From: Mastigamoeba balamuthi
Taxonomy: Eukaryota > Evosea > Mastigamoebida > Mastigamoebidae
NCBI GenBank assembly: GCA_902651635.1
Contig: CACRSC010000031.1
Location: forward strand, 303,355 to 365,854
Length of the DNA: 62,500 bases
Reading direction: 5' to 3'
Part shown: positions 10,390 to 21,354 of the stretch, in pieces
Layout: each line of letters opens with the position of its first letter
Numbering within the stretch: the first letter of the stretch is position 1
The notes under the pieces: model-generated
The model's database searches: none
Seen by the model: only the letters and a program-made list of their open reading frames with translations
Told to the model about the DNA's origin: nothing
Position numbers and translations under genes: made by a program

Positions 10390-11823
10390 ATGGAGCCGCG
10401 TTGTGACGCGAGAGTGGCGCGCGCGGGCGCGAGCGCGGTCTACGTCGACCTGGGGACGCCCGCCCGCCGCGAGTCGCCCGGCCTCGGGCTCACGCACCGC
10501 TCGTGGGTCTCGTTCGTCGCCTTCAACGTCGGCTTCTACCTCTCGTACCTCCTCGTGGGGCTCAGCCAGGAGTCAATGTAAGGCTCTCCGCTCGATCCGC
10601 GGGTGGGGGAGGGGTGGGGGGGTCGGGGTCTCTGGCGTTGACGCTGGGGTGGGGGTTGTGGCCCGGTGGGCGTGGCCAAAGATACACCAAGCAGTTTGAC
10701 GGCAAAAAGTTCACGGCGCCGGCGTTCCTCGTGTTCACCGTGTTCGTCACCAACGCCCTCGTGTCGTTCACTGGTGCGCGCACTGCCCTCCGGGCTCTCG
10801 GCGCCCCCCTCCCCCCCACGTGCCGCTGCGCTGCTCGGCGTTCTCTGACGCATGCATATTGCGGCATTCCCCGACAGTGATATCACAGAGGAAGATGGTG
10901 CTGCAGCCGCTGGCCCCGTGGAGGTCGTTTGCCAGCCTCGCGCTCTCGCACGGCCTGTCGCTCTGGTGCGCCAACCGCGCGATGCTCTACCTCGACTACC
11001 CGACGCAGACCCTCTTCAAGTCGTGCAAGCCTCTGCCTGGCACGTGTCCTCCTCCTGCCCTTTCTCCTACTGACGACGTGGCGGTGACTGGCAGTATTCT
11101 TGATGGGGCTGCTGTGCTTCAGGCATGGCTACAGCATCAAGAGGGGCATCCCCGTGCTCTTCGTGACTGTGGGCCTCTGCGGGTTCATGTACCTCAAGGT
11201 CGTGTCGGAGAAAGGAACTTTCTCCAAGTCCGGTCCCGGGTGGAAGGGAACGGCGTTTGTCTGCTGCGCCCTCTCGCTGGACGGCGTGACGGGGTACCTC
11301 CAGGACCTCATCTGCAAGGGCTTCTATACGGACTCGCACAAACGTTCCATCGCGCCCTGGCATCTCATGCTGTTCGTCAACCTGTTCTCCGCCTCCTACG
11401 CGCTCGCTGGTGCGTGCTCTGCGGGATGCGGGCTTGTGCCTCAACCCCTTCGGTGCCCTCTCTGCAGTCGAGGTGGTGACGGGGGAGCTGATACCGACGG
11501 CTGTGTTTGTGGTGTCGCACGGATCGTTGCTCACGTACATTGTCGCCTTCGCGCTGACGTCGGCGCTGGGACAGCTGTTCGTCTACTACCTCGTGTCGGC
11601 GTACGACTCGCTGACGTGCAGCATCGTGACCACGCTGCGAAAGTTCCTGACCATCGTGCTCTCGATCTTCTGGTTCGGGCACATGATCCTGCCGCTGCAG
11701 TGGGCCTTCATCTTCACGGTCTTCGCGGGCATCGGAATCGAGGTGTTCCTGAGCAACGCCAACGGCAGCGGCGCCGCCAAGAGCTCGATGAGCCCCGCTC
11801 CGACACCGCCGGGGGACCGCTAA
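10390..11823 (+). CDS. Nucleotide-sugar transporter, SLC35B1/HUT1 family
   Basis: Five exons (10390-10577, 10682-10773, 10878-11039, 11095-11409, 11468-11823) give a 370-residue multi-TM protein. Family signatures are YPTQTLFKSCKPLP followed by VFLMG (the SLC35B1/B2 substrate-path motif) and, near the C-terminus, DSLTCSIVTTLRKFLTIV with the SIFWFGHMILPLQW helix. SLC35B1/Hut1 members act in the ER membrane and are annotated as UDP-galactose transporters; the human protein is also reported as an ER ATP/ADP exchanger, so the substrate is uncertain. The third intron (11040-11094) must start with GC (donor GCACGT): the nearby GT would break frame. The tail lacks a canonical Lys ER-retrieval motif. 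The stop overlaps a TAAATAAAA that may serve as polyadenylation signal. Confidence 0.9.
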
Positions 11824-12389
11824 ATAAAAATGGCCACCACACTCCCCCTGCGTTATTTGCGGAATCAACAGCCAACGGCCTCCCTCCACACAGCGGCATT
11901 GTTCTGATAAAAGATTTCCTGCATCCGTGCATGTTAGCAGCATTGCATTCTCAACGGCGTCCAGGAAATTGCCAATAATTCCAAGAAAAGAACTGAGCGC
12001 ACCCGGCTGAATGTGATTAAGCTCTGTACTGTATTTGAAAAACCCCCTCCTAGGGGGCGAAACGGGGAAATCTAACACAAACGACGCTGAGGGGAGGGAA
12101 GGAAATAAAGAGAGCGCATCGGGGGAGTATAACAGAGGGGGGAAAAGGGTAGCTTCTAGTCGGTGACAGGCGCCACAGAATACACGGATGGGGTCGGTCC
12201 GTCATGCGTCAGCCCTGCTTCGCCCGAACCTCCGCGGCACACGGAGGAGACAACGCCGCGGGATGTTCCGCAGTGCGCGAACAAAGGGGAAGCTGGGGGC
12301 GTGAGGAGGAGAGCGACCCCCCGGGTCCCAAGGGACGCGTCCCGGCAGAAACGCCCTCAGTCCGGGATCCATGGGTCGCTCCCCTCCAC
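11824..12389. other. Convergent intergenic region
   Basis: About 570 nt between two convergent genes. It contains the TAAATAAAA of the transporter and no frame with a recognisable domain. Confidence 0.5.
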
Positions 12390-13092
12390 TCACGACGACG
12401 CGGCCACGACGGTCATGAGGTCCGAGCTGCACCCGCTGGCCCAGAAGTCTGCCGGCAGGTTGCAGATGTACTGGTCCGAGCCCTCGGGGTCCTGCGGGCC
12501 GAGCAGCAGCGCGCGCAGCCTGTCGTTGGGGCTCGCCGGCGCCTTACGCGCGGAGCAATTGAGCGCGATGGGCGACGGCGTGCGCGGCGGCGTCGACACC
12601 TGCTGCGGCTGCTGCCTGCCTATTTGCACGTTCTTGGCGCCGGGGACGAGCACGACGGCCGGCGAGCGGCGCGGGCTGCTGGGCGGCGACGGCGTCCTCA
12701 TGCGCGGCGGCGGCAGCGGGCGGCGCGAGACGAGCCGCGCGAACACGGCGGCGTCGACCAGGGGCTTGAGGTCGCGGTCCGCGACGGGCGCGCGGCACAC
12801 GGGGCACACAACGGTGTCCGACGGGGAGGTGAACACCTGCGCCGTGAACTCGCGCTTGACGCACTGCGGTGGGCGCGGGGTGCGGGCGGGGGCGTGAGGT
12901 CCCGAATTCGGATTGAATTGGGTAAAAAACTATTAAAAGGTGCACCTCGCGGCAGAACGAGTGCGAGCAGACACCGAGGCTAATCGTGTGCTGGCACCCG
13001 CACGCGCACGCGGGGTGCGGCACCGGCGACGTCGGGCCGCGCGTGGGGCTGCGGCGCGACGGCACGAAAACGTTGGCTTCGGGGTTCATCAT
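12390..13092 (-). CDS. RING-finger protein, probable E3 ubiquitin ligase
   Basis: Two exons (13092-12946 and 12863-12390, 82-nt GT-AG intron) give 206 residues. Joining them completes a RING domain at residues ~28-72: CACGCQHTISLGVCSHSFCRE, then CVKREF and CPVCRAP; the spacing of Cys/His ligands fits C3HC4 with a short first pair. Most of the C-terminal half is Pro/Ser/Arg-rich and disordered. RING proteins recruit an E2 to substrates; no substrate domain is visible. There is no transmembrane segment. The start at 13092 is the first ATG of the frame; a second Met follows directly. Confidence 0.8.
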
Positions 13093-13949
13093 TCCGTGTA
13101 TTTCCGTTTGCCCTTTGCGTTCCTATCAACCGCGTGAGCTCACTCAGCTGTAGTTGAGTCAGGGTGGGCAAGGCCAGAGCGTCGTTCGACTCCTGCGGGC
13201 GGGGCGGGAAGGGGGCACCACGGGGTCAGGCACGAGGCGACGGCGCGCTACCGCTCGGAGAAAATGGGCGGCCGTACCTACGGAGAGGAGAAGATGGGAG
13301 GGGCAGCGGGTCTGTGCTGGTGCTGGTGTTTTTTAATATGAGAATAATGAAAACCGGGCCACGTCACCACGCATTTCCTCACCACGTGGTGCGCACATAT
13401 CGCGAATTCCAGGCGGGTCCACCCAACGTGCACAGCGCAACTCTGCAGCCAAAAGCAGCCAGTCGGGACAACGAGAGCTGAAAATAGACGTCCTGCGGCA
13501 CCCGATGACTGCTGGTCGTCGCATACTGCGCCCGAGAGGCGTGCGCGGTGCTCGCAAGCCGAGCGAGAACCGCTGCGGGTCCGTTGCGCCCGTTGAAGAA
13601 TTCCGTCCCCCAGCGCAAGTTAACCTCTTCGCTGCGGAAAATGCAGGATCGCAGATTCGCGTCTCGTATGGGCCTCCATACCACGCCTCCCATCCACAAA
13701 TAACTCCCGATTCTCTTTGTACACCTTCTTTATGCTCTCCCCCGATTAAACTGGTACTCGGGTTCCGCAACTGCGCCGTGGCCCCTGCGTCCGGCCTCGG
13801 CCGGTCTTCCACACCAATCGTCTCGCACCTGCTTGATCTCTATCTCTTGCCCATTCGTGCAGTCAATTGCGTAAACGCCAGGATTTTTTGTTCGGTTGAT
13901 ATGTACCCAAATATCTGCTCAGTGTGCACGCGAAGCTGTCAGCGCAGCC
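13093..13949. other. Divergent intergenic region
   Basis: About 860 nt between the divergent RING and WD40 genes. Frames of 100-170 codons occur on both strands but show no domain, so I treat it as promoter/5' UTR sequence. Confidence 0.5.
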
Positions 13950-16900
13950 ATGGATCTTCTGTCGCACCTCGACCCCCTCCCGGCGGCAGCGCAGCCCCCT
14001 TGCCGTGACGCGTCCCCCTGCGCGGCGTTCATCAAGGACAACGACCCGCCGCCGACCCCACCCGGCCCCGAGATCGTCCTGATCCGCGACGCGGAAGACG
14101 AGCCCCAGCCCGCCGCGGCGTGCGCTGCCCCGCAGTACCCCGCGCCTGCGGCAGCGGCAGCGACAGCGCCTCTGCGCGAGGGTCCGGAGCGAATCGCTCC
14201 CACGCCCGCAGCCCCAGCGGCCCTGCAGGACTTCGAGCCCCGCGATGCCCCTTCTGCCCCTTCTGCCCCTTCTGCCCCGGCGGCAGCCCCGGACCAGTAT
14301 CAGTTGCAGGCTCCACCGCCTGTCGTTGCCGCTGCCGCCGTCGTACCGGCGGGGGCGGGGTCGGGGTGCGCATACGTGGGGTCACGAGCCGTGGAGGGGG
14401 AGGCGGAGAGCGGGCTCACGAAAAGGTGCGGCCGACAACAGAGAACCGAGTTGACGACTGAGAATTCACACGGAGCACACACCCACTGGCACACGCAGGC
14501 CGAGGGAGGCTGAGCTGCGGAAAACGCCTCACAGTCACGCAGCAGCTCACGAGCCCTACCTGAAGCGGTTCCAAAAATTTCTATGTAAACGAGCGCGCAC
14601 TAACGTTTCGTAATAGGAAGCGCGAGTACGAGAGCGAGGTCGAGCTCGCGCGCGCAGGCGCCTTCCCTGGACCCCACGAGCACACTGCCGACAGAGACAA
14701 GCACGAGAGGCCTCTGGTACATGAAGTTGCTCCTGTACAGCCTGTGCAGCCTGTACAGTCTGTGCAACCGCAACAACCGCAGCAACAGCAGCAACAGCAG
14801 CAGCAGAGCGTTGCACCACCACCGCAGCCTGAATACGCAGCCGCGAGTCCTGCGGCCCCGCTGCAGGCACGACAGGCAGCGGCAGCTCCCCCGGCAGCAT
14901 ACATGGCGGTGCCGGACCCGTGGGTCGAGAGGGTGGACCTCTTGCAGCAGAAGACGTCGGTCGTGAAGGCCTGCCGCAAGCTGGTCGAGAAGTACACGGC
15001 CAAGTACGCCGCCGCGCTGGAGACCCTGCGCCGCGAGCAGAAGAACCTCGAGGGGCTGATTTCTGGCCCCGTCGCGGGGGCGAGGGGGTCGCCTCCTTCG
15101 TTTGCTTTCGCCGCCATTTCGTCGGCAGCCGCGGAGATGGCTCCGGTGCCCGATTTCTGCCCTCGGGAAGAGCACAGCTACCCCGCCTCAACACTTGTGC
15201 CCGCGCCGGCCCCTGCACCCTCTCCGGCTTCGGCATACGTCCCCGTTCCCGTTCCCACTCCTGCGCCTTCACCCGCGCCAGCGGCCTTGCCCGCCCCAGT
15301 CCACGCTGCTCCTGTCCCTGCTCAAGCACCTGCGTCTCCTGCTCCATCACCAGAGCACGCCTCTGCGCCGTACTTCGAACAGCGTCAACCTCCTCAGCCG
15401 CTGCGACCGCAGAAGCACCACCGCCAAGAGGAGCCCTCGCCGGCGTTGCTGCCGAATGCCAGACCCAGGCAGGAGCCGAGACCGATATCGAGGCCGCCTT
15501 CGCCCTCGCCTGCACCACAGGCAGCAGAAGCTGTTCCCGACCGCGCAAGACCCGCAAGACCCGCAAGACCCGCAAGAGACGATGCTCGAAGCCCGCCAGT
15601 GTCTTTCGCTAAAGACGGGGCTGGTAAGCCAGCGGCGGACCTCAGAAGCACAGGAGGTGACTCTAGGCTGCAGACAGTGCACTTGGAGTCGATGCCATAC
15701 GTGAGCACTCCAGTTTGACTCCAACCGGTTCTCAATGCCTCGCAACAGAAGTTCGAGGCGCACGGGATGAAGATCAGGGGGATGGCCATCTGCCCGACGG
15801 ACCCGAGCATATTTGGCACCCTCTCGCACAACAACGAGGTCGCCCTGTGGACCATCCACGCGAATGACTTCAAGCCGATCAAGGTCGAGACGCGGGTCAA
15901 GCTCAAGCTCGACGCGGAATACCCGCTGAACATGTCGTGGTCCCACAACAGCATGCACCTCGCCATCACGCTCAAGGATACGCCCCCGCGCCTCGTGGTG
16001 CTCAACTTCGCGGAGCGCGCCCCTCAGAGCAGGTACCTCGAGTACGACAAGGAGCTTTCCGCCGTCGAGTTCAGCTCGTACGAGGGCGTGCTGCAGCTGT
16101 TCACCGGCAGTGTCGACCACTCGATTTTCCTCTGGGACCTGTCGACGCATCACAGCGCCAAGAAGAGGCTCATACACTCCCAGTACGACACACCTTTCAG
16201 AATTTGCACGCAAAGACCTGCCAGGCTCAAACTCTCTCTCCCAGGCACACGTCGGCTGTGTCGGCTCTGAGGTTCACCGGAAATACTCTGTTCTCTGGAG
16301 GGATGGACAAGTAAGTGACACAGCAGCATACGCCAACCACGACAAAAACGCCTCAACGTTTTTCAGGAAGCTGTTCGCGCACGATTGCGCCCACGACAGG
16401 GAATCTCTTGTGCAGAAGATGCCCGAGAAGATAACGAGCATTCTGGTCAACCAGAACTGGCGAGACTGCATCCTGGTGTGCCAGACGTCCAAGAGCGGCC
16501 AGATCAACCTCATCGACACCCGCGAACCCACCCGCTCTCACAACGGAGTTCTCTCCTGGGCCATAGTGCGCACCAATCCACATCCCTCAGCACGCTGATG
16601 TTACATACCATCAGGGCGACAGCGAGTCGGCATCGGTGAACATCAGGCCGAGCTGGCACCCGGACGGACGCCTTGTCGCCTGCGGTACTGGAACAGGCAA
16701 GGTGAACGTGTGGGACCTGCGATACGCCATTTCGTCCAAGGGCTCGAAGCCCACGAGCCCCACGAACGCCATAAATCACAGTGCGCCCTTGCCCTCGTGT
16801 CCCCTTTAGGTCTCACAGCGCTTTGCAACACAGAGGCGCAGGTGTGCGACGTCGCGTTCCACCCCACAAAGCCGCTGCTCCTTACGGCCAGCCACGACCA

Positions 16901-16952
16901 CATGGTGGGCGCCTACTGGTACAAGACGGCGCTCGCTAAGGCGATGATATAG
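13950..16952 (+). CDS. WD40-repeat protein with long disordered N-terminus
   Basis: Seven exons (13950-14425, 14617-15700, 15749-16182, 16245-16310, 16367-16565, 16615-16780, 16834-16952) give 847 residues. The ATG at 13950 has a good context (GCAGCCATGG). Residues 1-~500 are Pro/Ala/Gln-rich with one likely coiled coil (DLLQQKTSVVKACRKLVEKY...) near 15000. The C-terminal ~330 residues carry WD40-type blades: GMAICPTDPSIFGTLSHNNEVALW, a blade ending DHSIFLWDLSTHH, SAVSALRFTGNTLFSGGMDKK, and VCDVAFHPTKPLLLTASHDH. Such a propeller is a protein-binding platform; the pathway is not evident. The last intron (16781-16833) was chosen for length and blade fit; acceptors at 16809 and 16818 are also in frame. 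CACTAAC precedes the 14616 acceptor as a branch point. Confidence 0.8.
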
Positions 16953-17189
16953 CAAGAAAAAGAAACGGAACGGAAGCTTTTCGGTTCTGAGTTGTGTTCT
17001 TTAGATGCACGAGCACAACGGTGAGAGTAGCAGATTTCGGAGAAGCAAATCTGCTTGTGTGAACCACTGCGGCCCAGGCCTGAACCGTCTGGCGCGGTCG
17101 GCAGTCTCGATATCGAGAGAGCAGAGCGATGACGCAAGCACGAGAATCCTCTAAGAGATCCAGCAGATTCTGCGAAACAGAGAGAAAAT

Positions 17190-17944
17190 ATGGACGAGTG
17201 CGTGGGGGGCCTTTTCGGCGAGGACGCCGAGCTCGAGGAGCACGTCTTCCACTTCGGCGGCCACGCCCAGCGCATCCTCGCCCTCCCCTCCTCCGTGGAC
17301 CACTACTCGGTCCAGGGCCACGTGCGGCATCTGCCCCCCCCCCCAGCCGCCGCATCTGATCTGATATCTGGTGGTGCCACGCACGCTTGTGTTTTCCCGC
17401 TGTGCAGCTCCTGTGGCAGGGGTCGAAAACGCTCGCCGCGTTCCTCTGCACCGCGCGCGGGGCCGCGTTCGTCGCGCTCTGCGCGGGGCCCGGGGGCCGC
17501 GCCGTGGAGCTGGGCGCCGGGTGCGGCCTGGCGGGCATCGTGCTGTCGCAGCAGGGGGCGCAGAGCGTCCTGATGACAGACTACGACCCCGACGTCGTCG
17601 AGACGCTGCGCGGCAACGCCGTCGTCAACGCCCCCCCGGCCCCGCGCGCGCTCGGCGCCGCGGCGCTCGACTGGTGCCGCCCTCCGCGCGAGCTCGCCGG
17701 GGCCTTTGGCGTCGCCATCGCCGCGGACGTCTGCCACGCGCCGGACCTGTACCCCGCGCTGTTCTCGGCGGCCGCCTCGCTGGTGGCCCCGGGCGGCGTC
17801 TTCCTGATGGGCAACGGCAAGTGGAGGTACAGGGCCGCCGAGTGCCACGCCGCTGCCCAGGCCGCGGGGCTGCGGTTCGAGTGGGACGAGGACGTGCCCG
17901 AGGACGGGGCCACGCTGTCGCTCTACTCGAGGCCGTGCCTGTGA
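17190..17944 (+). CDS. METTL21-type protein-lysine methyltransferase
   Basis: Two exons (17190-17321, 17408-17944; 86-nt intron) give 222 residues. The Methyltransf_16 fold is visible: an N-terminal LLWQGSKTLAAFL helix, SAM-binding motif I (AVELGAGCGLAGIVL), the acidic loop after strand 2 (MTDYDPDVVETLRGN), then a strand with AADVCHAPDLYPAL in place of the usual D-x-x-Y post-II motif, and LVAPGGVFLMG. Family members methylate lysines of chaperones or translation factors; the substrate here cannot be told. There is no targeting signal. The exon 1 sequence (EEHVFHFGGHAQRIL) resembles the N-terminal beta-hairpin of this family. Confidence 0.85.
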
Positions 17945-18088
17945 GCCGTGCCGTGGCGTGCGCGGCGTGCCGGGGAGAGCTGCCTGTGCTGCCCATATCA
18001 ATCCGCGGCACCACAGACCCCCCTGTGCACTCGCGCGACAGGGTGGACAACAGGAGGACGGCCATTTGCTGTTTTGTTACGCAATAAG

Positions 18089-19104
18089 CTACGTCATTAT
18101 GGTCGCAATCGTTGACAGGGCCAAAAACGAGGGCACCATTCCTTTAGAGTGCAGCGACTCGCAGAACAGAGCCGTGCCGCTGATCATTCCCTCGACGCTC
18201 GTGTACGCGCATATCGTGATGAGCGTACTCGCTGCGGCTGTGCAGTAGGTGTGAGCGGGCGAGATATGCGCAAGGGGAGGACGAAAACGAAAGCCCAACC
18301 GGGAATGATCTGCCACTGGGCGGTGATGAAGGCCGGGACCCGCAGGCGGATGGTGCTCTGGCACTCCGAGAGAAACCGCTGGACGACGCAGGGGACGACA
18401 GCCACCTGAATCCGCCGCACGACGACGATCAGCACGCGCTCCACCCGCCCGTGGGGGTTACTGGAAGAGCTCCAAGGCGGCCGGGTGTAGTGGAAAAGGC
18501 TGGCGGCACTGGCCTCCCTGCGATCGCGGTCGCGTGCCCGCATCCCGTCGTGCCAGCGCGACTTGGTAGCGCGGATGCTGAACACGGTCGAGGTCAGGCG
18601 CCTCTGCCCGACGGTGGCCTTGAGAACGACGTCGCAGTGTACAATGTGTCTGATGAAGTTCATCATCAGCGGAGGGGGCGAAAATAGGAGACCTGTCCGC
18701 ACCGGCACAGGGCACGTATGACGAAGAAGTAGCGCTCCAGGCAGTCCGCATCGCCGCTGTCGGGCGCCAGAGGCCCGTCTTTCTGCTGGTCTGGCTTCAC
18801 GTCAACTGTACGCCCGCAAATCGAGCACAGGAGTTCTAAGAGAGGATTAGCCAGGTGCACACCGTTCGGGCGAAAACCTTCGCCCGACTGCCTGTAGTGC
18901 GCAGTCATGGTCCTGCTCGCCTCGAACACCGCACGCGTGTCGAGCTCGGAGCCCACCCTCCACGACCGGGCCATCACAATTTCCACCTGACGGCTGAAAA
19001 GTTAACCACCGTTTTGGAGACCAGCGCAAATGGGGTGTTCGCACCCGGTGGTCCGACCCCGTGTAGAGCACCCTGAAGGGCAGGACAATCCTCGGGCCGT
19101 CCAT
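18089..19104 (-). CDS. Hypothetical 271-aa protein, four exons
   Basis: Exons 19104-19072, 18986-18703, 18649-18300 and 18237-18089 join in frame with GT-AG introns of 85, 53 and 62 nt. The first two exons are the best supported (MDGPRIVLPFR|VEIVMARSWRVGSELDTRAVFEA...). The second contains CSICG. With an alternative donor 9 nt further it would also keep CRCG, forming a possible zinc pair, but the following exon would then read in a less convincing frame. The middle part (HCDVVLKATVGQRRLTSTVFSIRATK) looks like beta-strands; the tail is hydrophobic. No family was recognised. The 3' exon is the weakest part. Confidence 0.45.
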
Positions 19105-19733
19105 TGTAGCGCAGGGACCCTCCCTGTCCCTGCGGGCCGCCAGATTGGTTGAGAGACGGTTTCGACGGAAATGCACCACCAAACTCCCCCTCACTCGAGA
19201 GGAAAAAAACCGAATAAAAGTGCCCGAACACCAGAGCGCGCGGGCGCTGCAGTGCTGCGAAACCTGGCAGACCTGGCAGGCTATTGTAGGATCTGGCTGA
19301 GCCGAGTGAACACGTGTCAAGGACCCCACAACAACAAGCAAAAATAAAGCCAACAGAAAAAGAAGAAGATCAACGCAAAAGAGCATGGCACTCATTCGCA
19401 TTGTTCACCGCCTCGTTCCCACGGAGACGCAAATCCGAGAAGGCGGAGAGGCCGGATGAGGGCAGCCGAAGCAGGAGCACCGGTGTGTGCATGTGTGAGT
19501 CCCTGGGGGACGAGCTCGTGATTTCCCGAAGCACTTCGAATAACCTCCTTTTTGGTAACCGCGCCGATACGCACCTGCGCCGCCAAAGGCCCGCCCGTCG
19601 CTCCTCGCTCATCACCAAACAACGGTGAACAACTATCAAATCCTCTCTTTTGAGATATTATTGATCAAATCATCTTTACTGTGGCACGGTGCCAGAGGGG
19701 GCCGGGGAATCGAGTCCTGGCGTCGTCATTCAT
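19105..19733. other. Intergenic region, nothing recognised
   Basis: About 630 nt between two minus-strand genes. Only short frames without domains; A-rich stretches around 19330-19370. Confidence 0.5.
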
Positions 19734-20138
19734 TCACGCCAGGGCGTTTCCCAAGCGCGGCATGCCGACGTGCTTCTGCAGGGTTGCGCTGCGCTTCTGC
19801 TCCAGCTCCAGCTCCGACTGCGCAGCCTGCAGGCGTGCCCGCATCAGCTCCATCTCCTCCTGCATGGCGTCGGCCCTCTCGCTGAGGTCGCAGATGACCT
19901 GCGACATGCTCGCATTCTGCTGCCCCATCCTGTGCAGCTGCGACTGCAGCGCCTGCACCTCCGCGTCCTTGGCGTCGAGCTCTGCGCGCGTGGGCCCGTC
20001 GGTGCCGGCCGTGCCAGGCGTGGCCGCGACGACCCCGCGGCCAAGGTCGACCACGAGGCGGAGGTGCCTCTGCGCAGAGTCCGCCGCGTGCTCAAACACC
20101 GAGTCGACGGCTGCGCCGCACACAGAGCAGCGTTCCAT
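19734..20138 (-). CDS. Small coiled-coil protein with N-terminal Cys pair
   Basis: An intronless frame of 134 residues begins MERCSVCGAAVDSVFEHAADSA, with a CxxC and a later His that could be half of a small zinc-binding site. Residues ~52-125 are a continuous heptad-like coil (ELDAKDAEVQALQSQLHRM..., EEMELMRARLQAAQ). There is no signal peptide or membrane segment. Family unknown; it may act as a dimerising adaptor. The codon bias and amphipathic pattern favour a real gene over the frames on the opposite strand. Confidence 0.6.
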   Translation of the reverse strand: MERCSVCGAAVDSVFEHAADSAQRHLRLVVDLGRGVVAATPGTAGTDGPTRAELDAKDAEVQALQSQLHRMGQQNASMSQVICDLSERADAMQEEMELMRARLQAAQSELELEQKRSATLQKHVGMPRLGNALA

Positions 20139-20449
20139 GAGGCCTTCCGTGTCAGCCGGCCTTAAATATTTCTGAGGGCGTTTCGGCCAATGGACGGCGA
20201 ATTTTGGCGTCCAGACCCCGTTCCGAGACGTTTCTCAGATTCTTTATTAATGACGACCGACCAGCAGGCAGCACTCGGTATCCGATTTTCATCGGCTCTC
20301 GGCGAGGACCCGCCGCCTGGCATGCACCCCCAGACTCCTCAGACCATCGGGGTGGTGGCTGTGCGTCGGGTGTCCCAAAACCCCCACAGAAGCGGGGGGG
20401 GGGCTGCAAAAGAAAACAATTGTTTCTGCCGCGTATGGGGCGCGCGTGG
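20139..20449. other. Intergenic region
   Basis: About 310 nt between two minus-strand genes; includes a G-run near 20394-20402. Nothing else is seen. Confidence 0.5.
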
Positions 20450-21134
20450 TCACGCGGTGCCGTCGGTCTGCGACGTCTCCACAGCGTCGAGACGGGCCTG
20501 CAGCTTCCCGACGAGGTCCTTGCGCCTGTCGCGCACCGCCCTGCAGTCGATGGCGTCGACGCGCAGCAGCAGCTTCATCAGGCGCTCGTGCTCGCCGCGC
20601 CTGACGCGCTCCTCCGACTGGCCGGGGGCGCGCTGCAGGCTTCGCGGCATCTCCGCCTCGATCTCGTTCATCAGCCGCGTCGCCTTCTGCTCGTCAGTCT
20701 CCACGAGCTGGGCGGGAGACGCCCGCGTTGTCAGCGGGCAGCCGTGCATCGTAGGGCCAAACGAATCAACTGATGCTTCTCTACACATTTCCAGATGAAT
20801 CACCAATTTTCCGATGGCAGGGAAGTTCACGCAGCTCCTGTCGCCCAGCTGCAGGGTTGCCCCCTGAAATGCGGAGAACGAGGAGGAGGCGCACAGGAGA
20901 CGGGGAGCAGCAGACTTGGCACGTGGCCCGCCCGGACCCGTTGTGGTACTTGCAGAGGGGGCAGGCCCACGGAGGGATGTCGGCCTGGAGCTGCTCGGAA
21001 GAGGGCCGGGGTGGCGGCGTGGCGCCGTGCGGCGTCTTGCCTGCCTTGCCCGGGTTGCTGAAGAACAGACCGCACATCTCGCACTCGGTCGCCGAGCCCT
21101 CGTTGTCGTAGGTACACCGCGAGCAGCGCCGCAT
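20450..21134 (-). CDS. RanBP2-type zinc finger protein with C-terminal BAG domain
   Basis: Exon 1 (21134-20916 or slightly longer) encodes two RanBP2-type fingers, RCSRCTYDNEGSATECEMCG and WACPLCKYHNGSGRATCQVC, which bind ubiquitin or RNA in known proteins. Exon 2 (20863-20450) ends in a BAG-like helical segment (ERLMKLLLRVDAI, RDRRKDLVGKLQARLDAV), which in known proteins contacts the Hsp70 ATPase domain and promotes nucleotide release. The 52-nt GT-AG intron 20915-20864 is phase 0 but removes the last Cys pair residue of finger 2. A 31-nt intron with the same acceptor keeps it. Which is used cannot be decided. About 205-212 residues; a second optional intron (GTGATT...CCCAG) within exon 2 is also possible. 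Confidence 0.65.
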
Positions 21135-21354
21135 GGAAGGAACCGTCAGTGTGAATCTTCCTAAATTCTGGATATTCGTGATGACAGCATGGAATATCTT
21201 ACCCCCGGGGACTGAATCTAGCGCTATGCGAAGTGCTAGGTGGTTTTCTGCGAGTTTTCAATAGGTTATGCCCAAAATGGTGTTTGCCCATACGTGGCAA
21301 AGAGCTTCCAATGTAACTGAAACAAGCCAACGGTCGCTGTTCTATTTTTGTCCA

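Noticed and set aside
13333-13812. 159-codon minus-strand frame between RING and WD40 genes
   Set aside because: No domain, no splice continuity and low-quality composition; overlaps an equally long plus-strand frame.
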